Below, piece after piece: positions 8,208-15,700 of a DNA stretch of 64,000 nt. The DNA comes from Sediminicoccus rosea (GTDB taxonomy: Bacteria > Pseudomonadota > Alphaproteobacteria > Acetobacterales > Acetobacteraceae). The DNA is taken from contig NZ_CP137852.1 in assembly GCF_033547095.1 (NCBI RefSeq), positions 668,501 through 732,500 on the forward strand. The letters are read 5' to 3'. The notes under the pieces were generated by a model. It did no database searches and was not told where the DNA came from. It saw only the letters and a list, made by a program, of their open reading frames with translations. The translations under genes were made by a program, and so were the position numbers. Each line of letters begins with the position of its first letter. Position 1 is the first letter of the stretch.

Positions 8208-8223
8208 CATGCATCCATGCATG
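8208..8223. promoter_or_regulatory. 16-bp palindrome in LysR divergent promoter region
   Basis: CATGCAT-CC-ATGCATG is a perfect inverted repeat 38 bases before the LysR-type regulator start and 108 bases before the divergent small exported gene. It is a good candidate operator for the regulator. It does not exactly fit the classic T-N11-A LysR box because its symmetry centre gives an even-length site. Confidence 0.5.
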
Positions 8224-8260
8224 TCTTGAACATCGGATCTGGCCACCCAAGCATGGACGC

Positions 8261-9157
8261 ATGCCCGAAACCGACCGCCAGCCCGACTGGGCCCAGCTGC
8301 GCGCGCTTGTCGCGGTGATGCGCCATGGCAGCCTGTCCGCCGCCGCCCGCCAGCTCGGCCAGACCCAACCCACGCTGGGTCGCCAGATCCGCGCCCTGGA
8401 ACGCCGTGTGGGCGAGGCGCTGTTCGACCGGCTGCCGAGTGGCCTGCGCCCCAACCAGCGCGCCCTCGCCCTCTATGAGCCCGCCGCCGCGCTGGATGAC
8501 GCGGCGGCACAGCTCGCCGTCGCCCTGGCCCGGCCGACCGATTCCGCTGCCGGCACGGTGCGCATCACCGCCTCGGAAGGCTTCGCCGCCCGGGTTCTGG
8601 CCCCCATCCTCACTGGCTTGGCCGAGGCCCATCCCGGCATCGAGATCGAGCTCTCCGCCACCAATGAGGTCGAGAACCTCGTCCGGCGGGATGCCGACAT
8701 CGCGGTGCGGCACACCCGGCCGGACCAGGAGGAGCTGATCGCGCAGCGGCTCGGCATGGTGGAGGTGGGGCTCTTCGACGCACGCGGCTATGTCGTCCGG
8801 CACGGCCTGCCGCGCGACGTGCGGGCCCTGGCCGGGCACCGGCTGATCGGCCCCGACAAGGACCCGGTGGGACTGCGCCTGGCCGAGCGCTGGGGCCTGC
8901 CGATGGACTCCCTCCGCTTCGCCCTCCGTACCGACAGCCGCACCGCGCAGGAGGCGGCGGTGCGCGCGGGCTTCGGCATCGGCGTGATGAGCATGGCCGA
9001 GGTCGAGCCCGGCGGGGATCTGCTGCGCGTCTTCCCCGAGACCGCCACGGCGGCCTTTCCCCTCTGGCTGGCCGCGCATGCGGATATGCGGCAATCGCCC
9101 CGGCTCAGGATCGTCTATGACGCCCTTGCCGGCGCGCTGCGGGCGCGTTTCGGCTGA
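8261..9157 (+). CDS. LysR-family transcriptional regulator
   Basis: The 298-residue product has an N-terminal winged helix-turn-helix (WAQLRALVAVMRHGSLSAAA, RQLGQTQPTLGRQIRALERR, VGEALFDRLPSGLRP). It continues into a LysR substrate domain with TVRITASEGFAARVLAP, VENLVRRDADIAVRH and AVRAGFGIGVMSM. This is a standard cytoplasmic ligand-responsive regulator of normal length. The ATG at 8261 follows no strong Shine-Dalgarno, but homology begins there. The ligand is unknown. Its likely operator is the palindrome 38 bases upstream. Confidence 0.93.
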   Translation: MPETDRQPDWAQLRALVAVMRHGSLSAAARQLGQTQPTLGRQIRALERRVGEALFDRLPSGLRPNQRALALYEPAAALDDAAAQLAVALARPTDSAAGTVRITASEGFAARVLAPILTGLAEAHPGIEIELSATNEVENLVRRDADIAVRHTRPDQEELIAQRLGMVEVGLFDARGYVVRHGLPRDVRALAGHRLIGPDKDPVGLRLAERWGLPMDSLRFALRTDSRTAQEAAVRAGFGIGVMSMAEVEPGGDLLRVFPETATAAFPLWLAAHADMRQSPRLRIVYDALAGALRARFG

Positions 9158-9163
9158 CCGCCC

Positions 9164-9179
9164 CGCCCCGTGTGGGGCG
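9164..9179 (+). terminator. Short hairpin after the LysR gene
   Basis: CGCCCC-GTGT-GGGGCG lies seven bases after the stop codon. It has a 6-bp GC stem but no T tract, so it is only a weak terminator candidate. Confidence 0.35.
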
Positions 9180-9237
9180 CGGGTGCTTCCGCGTCTGGGC
9201 GATTCCGCCCCGGCGCATCATGCTCTAGGATGTGCCG

Positions 9238-10089
9238 ATGTCCGCCACCCCCCAGGAAGAAGCCCGCGCCGCGCTCGACGCCGCCGGCCAATTGCCCGAT
9301 GCCGAGCTCGACCTCGCATCCGTCGCGCTGCAATTCGCGCGGATTGACGCGCCCGCGGCCGATTGGCGGGCGGCGCAGGCGCTGCTGACGCAGATCGCCC
9401 GCCGCGCGGTGGAACTGGCCGCCGCCGACCCCGCGGCCGATGGGGGCGATTCCGAGCGCCGCCGCGCCCTGCTGGCCGGGCTGATCCATGGGGAATTCGG
9501 CTTCGCCGGTGACGCCGAGACCTATGACGACATGGCGAATGCCAACCTCATCCAGGTGCTGGACCGCCGGCGCGGCCTGCCGGTGGCGCTGGGCGTGCTC
9601 TGGCTGCACGCGGCCGAGGCGGCGGGCTGGAGCGCGCATGGGCTGAACGCGCCCGGCCATTTCCTGCTGGCGCTGCCGCATGCGCGCGGGCAGATCGTGC
9701 TCGACGTCTTCGCCGGCGGGGACCAGCTGCTGGCGCCCGAGCTGCGCGCGCTCATCAAGCGCGTGGCGGGCGAGAATGCCGAGCTGAAGCCCGGCATGCT
9801 GGCACCGATGACCAAGCGCGACGTGCTGCTGCGCCTGCAGAACAACATCAAGCTGCGCCGCCTCCAGGCCAATGACCTGGAGGGGGGCCTGGCCGCCACG
9901 CGCGACATGCTGCGCCTCGCCCCCGACCATGCCGGGCTCTGGCGCGAGATGGGGTTGATCGAGCATCGGCTGGAGCGCATCGGCGCGGCCCTGGCGAGCC
10001 TGGACCGCGCGCTGGAGATCGAGCCGCGCGGCGAGGCGGCGGCGCGCATCCGCGGCCTGGTGGAAGAGCTGCGCAACCGGCTGAACTGA
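9238..10089 (+). CDS. SirB1-family transglutaminase-like/TPR protein
   Basis: In the 283-residue product the centre has RRALLAGLIHGEFGFAGD, NLIQVLDRRRGLPVALGVLW, GLNAPGHFLLALPH and IVLDVFAGG. This is the SirB1/transglutaminase-like fold in which Cys is absent and catalysis is not expected. The C-terminal ~90 residues form tetratricopeptide helices (LLRLQNNIKLRRLQ, AATRDMLRLAPDHAGLWREM, ALASLDRALEIEPRG). The family is conserved in proteobacteria without a proven function. ATG 9238 is supported by AGGA at 9227-9230; GTG at 9232 is too close to it. Confidence 0.9.
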   Translation: MSATPQEEARAALDAAGQLPDAELDLASVALQFARIDAPAADWRAAQALLTQIARRAVELAAADPAADGGDSERRRALLAGLIHGEFGFAGDAETYDDMANANLIQVLDRRRGLPVALGVLWLHAAEAAGWSAHGLNAPGHFLLALPHARGQIVLDVFAGGDQLLAPELRALIKRVAGENAELKPGMLAPMTKRDVLLRLQNNIKLRRLQANDLEGGLAATRDMLRLAPDHAGLWREMGLIEHRLERIGAALASLDRALEIEPRGEAAARIRGLVEELRNRLN

Positions 10090-10100
10090 GCGGGATCACC

Positions 10101-10128
10101 CCGCCAGCGCGCGCCTGGCGGTCATTTT
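10101..10128 (+). terminator. Terminator of the SirB1-like gene
   Basis: CCGCCAG (10101-10107) pairs with CTGGCGG (10115-10121) around a 7-base loop. It is followed by TCATTTT, which overlaps the stop of the convergent TVP38 gene. Confidence 0.7.
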
Positions 10129-10847
10129 CCCAACGCGCGTCCCGCGCGATGCCGCCCCATCAGCCAGACCCCCAGCCCGACGCTGAGCGCCAGCAGCACG
10201 CCCGAAAGCCCGAGCTGCCAGAACCCATCCACGCGCACGCCCTTGCCGAGCAGTGCGAAGACCACCGTCTGCGGCAGGTAGCCGAGCGCGGAGGCCAGGA
10301 AGAAGGCGCCCGCCGGCAGCGCCGACATGCCAGCCAGGAAGTTCAGCGCCAGGTTGTTGCCCACGGGAAACAGCCGCAGCGCCAGCGCCGCGCCGAAGGG
10401 GTTCTCGCGCAGCGTCTCCACCACCGGGCGCAGCCGTGGGCCGAAGCGCCCGGCCAGCCGCCGCTCCGCCCAGTCCCGCGCGATGGCGCGCGCCCAGCCA
10501 TAGGCCAGCACGCAGCCCAGCATCTGCGCGGCGAGCGCCACCGCCACGCCGATCACCGTGCCGAAGGCATAGCCCGCCAGGAAGGCCACCACCTGTCGTG
10601 GCACGCCCACCGCGGTGGCCAGCCCGCCGGCCAGCAGGAAGAGGCTTTCGCCCAGCAGCCCCTGGTCGCGGATGTAGAGGTCCACCCATTCGGTACCGGG
10701 TGCGGCGCCCAGCGCCTTCAGCAGCACGCCGCCCAGCGCCAGCCCCGCCACCATGAGCAGCAGCTTGCCAAGGCCGAGCGAGCGCGAGGACCGGGCCGGC
10801 GCGTCCTGCCCGGGCGGGACCGCGCCCAGGCCACCGCCGGCCGTCAC
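10122..10847 (-). CDS. TVP38/TMEM64 (DedA-superfamily) membrane protein
   Basis: The 241-residue integral membrane protein has five or six hydrophobic segments. Family landmarks are VGVPRQVVAFLAGYAFG, ALALRLFPVGNNLALNFLAG and ALGYLPQTVVFALLGKG. Members are thought to move or scramble lipids; VTT/DedA relatives include undecaprenyl-phosphate flippases. It starts with GTG at 10847 in a GTGA overlap with the upstream glycosyltransferase, so the two are translated together. That supports a joint role in lipid-linked sugar handling, which is inference. Confidence 0.88.
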   Translation of the reverse strand: MTAGGGLGAVPPGQDAPARSSRSLGLGKLLLMVAGLALGGVLLKALGAAPGTEWVDLYIRDQGLLGESLFLLAGGLATAVGVPRQVVAFLAGYAFGTVIGVAVALAAQMLGCVLAYGWARAIARDWAERRLAGRFGPRLRPVVETLRENPFGAALALRLFPVGNNLALNFLAGMSALPAGAFFLASALGYLPQTVVFALLGKGVRVDGFWQLGLSGVLLALSVGLGVWLMGRHRAGRALGK

Positions 10848-11560
10848 GGCGCCTCGATCTCGGGCCGCTTGCCGCGCCGTTGCAGCCAGGCGACGCCGAA
10901 GAGGTCGAAGATGCTCACCGCCAGCCGGTCCAGCGTGCCGTAGTTGGAGGCGCCGCGCAGGCGCGGGCGGTGGTTCACCGGCTCGCTCAGCACCCGCGCC
11001 CCGGCGCGCAGCGCCAGCGCCGGCAGGAAGCGGTGCATGTGGTCGAAATGCGGCATGGCCTGGAAGAGCGTGCGCGGAAACAGCTTCAGCCCGCAGCCCG
11101 TATCGGGCGTCGCATCGCGCAGCAGCGCGGCGCGGATGCCGTTGGCGAGGCGCGAGGAGCGCCGCTTCACCCAGCTGTCCTTCCGGTTCACCCGGTGCCC
11201 GGCCACCATCACCCAGCCGCCCGCCGCGGCGGTCTCGGCCTCGGCGCGGGCCAGCATGTGCGGGATGTCCGCCGGGTCGTTCTGCCCGTCGCCGTCCAGC
11301 GTCGCGATCCAGGTGCCGGTCGCCGCCGCCACGCCGGTCATGATGGCGGCCGATTGCCCGCAGCTTTCGCGGTGGCGCAGCCGGCGCACCGGCAGCCCGG
11401 CCAGGACCTCGGGCGTCGCGTCGGTCGAGCCATCATCCACATAGATGATCTCGTGCGGGGTCGCGGCCAGGGCTGCCTGGATCTCGGCGACCAGGGGGGC
11501 GATGTTCGGGGCCTCGTTCCGCACGGGAATGACGACCGAAACCAGCGGTGCGGCGGACAT
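10844..11560 (-). CDS. GT2 glycosyltransferase (dolichol-phosphate-mannosyltransferase-like)
   Basis: The 238-residue product is a GT-A fold family 2 enzyme: SVVIPVRNEAPNIAPLVAEI, IIYVDDGSTD, LRHRESCGQSAAIMTGVAAA and IATLDGDGQNDPADIPHML with the metal-binding DGDG. DTGCGLKLFPR and GASNYG match the dolichyl-/undecaprenyl-phosphate glycosyltransferases. A likely reaction is transfer of a sugar from a nucleotide donor to a polyprenyl phosphate on the inner membrane face, though there is no C-terminal membrane segment. It is the first gene of a two-gene unit with the TVP38 protein. It is divergent from ctaA. Confidence 0.9.
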   Translation of the reverse strand: MSAAPLVSVVIPVRNEAPNIAPLVAEIQAALAATPHEIIYVDDGSTDATPEVLAGLPVRRLRHRESCGQSAAIMTGVAAATGTWIATLDGDGQNDPADIPHMLARAEAETAAAGGWVMVAGHRVNRKDSWVKRRSSRLANGIRAALLRDATPDTGCGLKLFPRTLFQAMPHFDHMHRFLPALALRAGARVLSEPVNHRPRLRGASNYGTLDRLAVSIFDLFGVAWLQRRGKRPEIEAP

Positions 11561-11666
11561 GCGCGGGCGTTACCAGCGCGCCTTGCGGGCCACAAGCCCG
11601 AGATCGCTGCAATTCTTGCCGGGGCCATGGGCTGGCGGCATGGTTCTCGGCTATTATGTGGGCGTC

Positions 11667-12758
11667 ATGCCATTCGATGCCCACAGCTTTCCCGCCCATG
11701 CCGCCGCCGCCCCGCGTGGGGGCCGCGCCAATCCCCGCGCCATCGCCTATTGGCTGCTCACCGTCGCCGGGCTGATCTGGCTCATGGTTGCGCTGGGCGG
11801 CGCCACGCGCCTGACCGGCTCGGGCCTCTCGATCATGGAATGGGCGCCGCTCGCCGGCACGCTGCCGCCCCTCAGCCAGGCCGAGTGGCAGCGCCTCTAC
11901 GACCTCTACCGTACCATCCCGCAATACCAGCTGCAGAACGCCGGCTTCGGGATGGAGGGCTTCCAGCGGATCTTCTGGCTGGAATGGGCGCATCGCTTCT
12001 GGGGGCGGCTGATCGGCCTCGCCTATCTCGTCCCGCTGCTCTGGTTCTGGGCGCGCGGCGCCATCCCGCGCGGCCTCGGGCCCCGGCTCGCGCTGCTCTT
12101 CGTGCTGGGCGGCCTGCAGGGGGCGATCGGCTGGTTCATGGTGGCCTCGGGCTTCGATGCGGACCGCACGGCCGTCTCGCCCTATCGCCTCGTGCTGCAC
12201 CTCTCCATGGCCTTCATCCTCTTCGGCCTGATCCTCTGGACCGCGCTCGGCCTGCTGCGGCCCGCGCCGATGGAGATCGTGCCGCAGCAGGGCAAGATCC
12301 GGCGGCAGGTGGTGGCGGCCTTCTGGCTGGCGGCGCTGACCATGCTGGCGGGCGGCTTCGTGGCCGGCATCCGCGCCGGCTTCAGCTACAACACCTTCCC
12401 GCTGATGGACGGCCAGCTCGTCCCCGCCGGCTATCTCGACCTCGAGCCCGTCTGGCGCAACCTGACCGCCAACATCGCCGCCGTGCAGTTCAACCACCGC
12501 CTGCTGGCGACGCTGACGCTGCTGGCCGCCATCGGCGCGGCCGTCGCCGCGCGCCGCCTGCCCGACGGCTTCGCCCGCCGCGCCGTCTGGACCATGGCGG
12601 CCGCGATCGGCGCGCAATACGCGCTCGGCATCGTCACGCTGCTGCATGTGGTGCCGGTCTCGCTCGGCACGCTGCACCAGGCGCTGGCGGTCGGCGTGCT
12701 CGCCGCCGGGCTCTGCGCCTGGCACGCGCTGCGCAAACCACCCGCCTCGGCGCCCTGA
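11667..12758 (+). CDS. ctaA: Heme A synthase (COX15/CtaA type 2)
   Basis: The 363-residue product has eight membrane helices. Motifs include GGATRLTGSGLSIMEWAPLAG, QRIFWLEWAHRFWGRLIGL, RLVLHLSMAFILFGL, AGFSYNTFPLMDGQLVP, VQFNHRLLATL and SLGTLHQALAVGVL. The conserved histidines ligate heme. The enzyme oxidises the heme O methyl group to give heme A for aa3-type cytochrome oxidase. The insertion ENA-like QYQLQNAGFGMEGFQRIF is typical of the alphaproteobacterial type. ATG 11667 is used; an in-frame ATG at 11640 is possible. Two bases separate it from the histidine kinase gene. Confidence 0.95.
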   Translation: MPFDAHSFPAHAAAAPRGGRANPRAIAYWLLTVAGLIWLMVALGGATRLTGSGLSIMEWAPLAGTLPPLSQAEWQRLYDLYRTIPQYQLQNAGFGMEGFQRIFWLEWAHRFWGRLIGLAYLVPLLWFWARGAIPRGLGPRLALLFVLGGLQGAIGWFMVASGFDADRTAVSPYRLVLHLSMAFILFGLILWTALGLLRPAPMEIVPQQGKIRRQVVAAFWLAALTMLAGGFVAGIRAGFSYNTFPLMDGQLVPAGYLDLEPVWRNLTANIAAVQFNHRLLATLTLLAAIGAAVAARRLPDGFARRAVWTMAAAIGAQYALGIVTLLHVVPVSLGTLHQALAVGVLAAGLCAWHALRKPPASAP

Positions 12759-12760
12759 GG

Positions 12761-15700
12761 ATGGACGCCGCCGCCCCCCGACCGCCCGAGATCCTCGCGG
12801 CCCTGCCGCTGGCGGTGATGGGCTTTTCCGGGGCGGGCGGGCTGGTCTTCGCCAATACCGCCATGCATGCGCTGCTGCGGGTGGATCAGGCGGCGCTGAA
12901 GCCCGGTGCGGCCCTGGCCGATGTGCTGCGCCTGCTGGCCTTCCGTGGCGCGCTTGGCCCCGGCGACCCGGCCGAGCGCCTGCGCGAGGTGCTCGCGCTC
13001 GACCTCACCCTGCCGCATCGCCGCCTGCTGCGGGATGTCGAGGGCCGCGGCCTCGAATGGCGCATCGTGCCGCTGGCCGATGGCGGCCACCTGCTGACGC
13101 TGGCCGATGTGAGCGAATTCCTCCAGGCGCGCGAGGTGGCGGAGCGCGAGGCCGGCGCGTTGTCCGGCGTGCTGGCCCGGCTCAACAACGGTGTCGCGCA
13201 GTATGACGCGGCGCGTCGCCTCGCGCGCAGCAACCCCGCCTATGCGCGCCTGCTCGGCCTGCCTCAGCATGCGCTCCAGCCCGGCATGCCGCTCACCGAG
13301 ATCGTCGCGCGCCAGCAGGAGGCTGGCGAGTTCGATGCCGCCCGTGCCGCCGCCGTGGTGGCCGACCTCACGACGCGCTCCGTCGCCCAGCCCTGGCGGC
13401 ATGAGCGGACGCGCCCGGATGGCCGAACCGTCCGCTTCGAGAACCAGCCCATGCCCGATGGCGGCTGGCTGGTCGAGATCATGGACATCACCGACGCGCA
13501 TCAGGCCGCGCAGGATGTCCGCCGCCGGGTGGCCCTGCAGGACGCGCTGATGGAGGCGCTGCCGGTGGGCGTCGCGGTCTATGGCCCCGACCGCGTGCTG
13601 ACGCAGGTGAACCCGGCCTATAACCGCATCATGGCGCACAGCCCCGTGCGCCTCGGCGAGAACCTGCGCGACATCCTGATGCGGCGCGCCATCGCCGGCG
13701 AGTTCGGCCCCTGCGACCCGGAAGTGGAAGTCGCCCGCCGCCTCGCCGCCACCAGCACCTCGCACGGGTTCGAGCGCCGCACGCCGGAGGGCATCGCCAC
13801 CAGCCATCGCAGCGTGCCGCTGCCCGATGGCGGGCATGCCATGGTGGTGGCCGACGTCACCGCGCTGCACGCCGCCCAGGCCGAGGCGCGCGAGCGGGCC
13901 GAGGTGCTGGCCCACATGCTGGAGAGCACGCGCCACGGCATGGCGATGTTCGACGGCGAGGGCACCGTCATCGCCGCCAACCGGCTGGCCGCGCATTTCT
14001 GCGGCCTGCCACCCGAGGCCTTCCGCCGCGGCGCCAATATCCGCGAGCTGCGCGCCCTGCAGATCCAGCTCGGCGTGCATGGCGACAAGCTCTCGACCGA
14101 CCGCTTCCTGGCCGAGCGGATGAACGAGCCGCTGCGGGGCCCCGATCGCTACCGCCGCACCAACCCGGACGGCACGGTGGTGGAGATCATCACCGACCAG
14201 CTGCCCGAGGGCGGCTATGTCCGCTCCTTCACCGACGTGACGGCGCAGGTCCAGGCCGAGGCGGAAGCGACGAGCCGCGCCGCCTCGCTGCAGGCCGTGC
14301 TCGACAACATGCGGCACGGCATCATCCTCTATGATGCCGAGGGCTACGTCCGCACCGGGAATGCGCTGGGCGCCCGCCTGGCGGGCCTGCCGCCCGACAT
14401 GCTGCGCCCCGGCGTGCATTTCGACGACCTGCGCGATGTCCAGGCCGAGCGCGGCGAGCATGGCGTGGGCGAGGCCGGGCAGCGCTGGCGCCAGAACCGC
14501 GTGCGGGAGCCCTGGAAGGGCGAGAGCACCTACACCCGCAAGCGCCCCGACGGCACCATCATCGAGGTCCGCACCGATCTCATCCCCGGCGGCGGCTGCG
14601 TCCGCTCCTTCACCGACATCACGGCGCTGACCGAGGCGCAGGCGGCGGCCACGCAGCGCGCCGCCATGGTGCAGGCGATGCTGGACAACATGCGCCACGG
14701 CATCGCGCTGTTCGACGCGCAGGACCGGCTGCTCACCTTCAACCCGCTCTGCGCCGCGCTGATGGGCCTCGAGGGCTGGCTGCGCCCCGGCGTGGAATAT
14801 GCCGAGCTGCTGGCGCACCAGCTCGAAGCCGGCGAATTCGGCGAGGGCCCGGCGGCGCGCGATCGGGTCGCCGCCTTCCTCGTGCGGGACAAGGGCACGC
14901 CCAACACCATCCGCCGCCGCCGCCCGACCGGCGAGGAGCTGGAGGTGACGTCGAGCCCGGTGCCGCAGGGCGGCTTCGTGCTGACGCTGACCGACATCAC
15001 CGCCCGCGTGGTGGCCGAACGCGAGGTGGAGCGCCGGGCCGAGGTGCTGGCCGCCACGCTGAACGCGGCGCGCCAGGGCATCATCCTGTTCGACGCCGAG
15101 GGCCGCGCGGTGGCCGCGAACGACATCGCCGCGCAGCTCACCACCCGGGCCGGCCCGGCGACGCTCGTCGGCCTCAGCCATTCCGAGATCGTGGGCAACC
15201 AGCACCGCTTCGAGGGCGCGAGCGAGGCGGAGGTGGAGCAGGTGATGCGGCAGGTGGCGACGGTGGACCGCCGCCAGCACCACCGCTACCAGCGCCGCCG
15301 CCGCGATGGCCTGGTGCTCGACATCAGCTCCGACCCGATGCCCGAGGGCGGCTACGTCGTCTGCTTCTCGGACGTGACGGAGCTGGTGCGCGCGCGCGAG
15401 CAGGCGCAGGCCCGCGCGGCGCTGCTCTCCGCCACCCTGAACGCGGCGCGCCAGGGCATCACGCTGTTCGACCGCAACGGCATCGTCCTCGCCGCCAACG
15501 ACATCGCCGCGCAATTCGCGGGCCTGCCCGATGCGGCGGCGCTGATCGGCCGCCGCCATGCCGATGTCGTCGCCGCCCAGCGCCAGCACGAGGGCGCGAC
15601 GCCCGAGCAGCAGGCCGAACTGGCGCGCCGCTTCGCCGAGACGGACCGCACACGGCCGCACCGCTACCAGCGCCGCCGGCCGGATGGCCGCGTCTTCGAC

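Noticed and set aside
9210..9230. TCATGCTCTAG as a second copy of the 27319-27379 repeat
   Set aside because: Only one arm-like half (with one mismatch) is present and no partner arm lies within 100 bases.
10880..12760. N-terminal extension of the PAS kinase frame through ctaA and the glycosyltransferase
   Set aside because: The extension overlaps ctaA and a divergent gene in wrong frames and has no homology; ATG 12761 follows ctaA by two bases.
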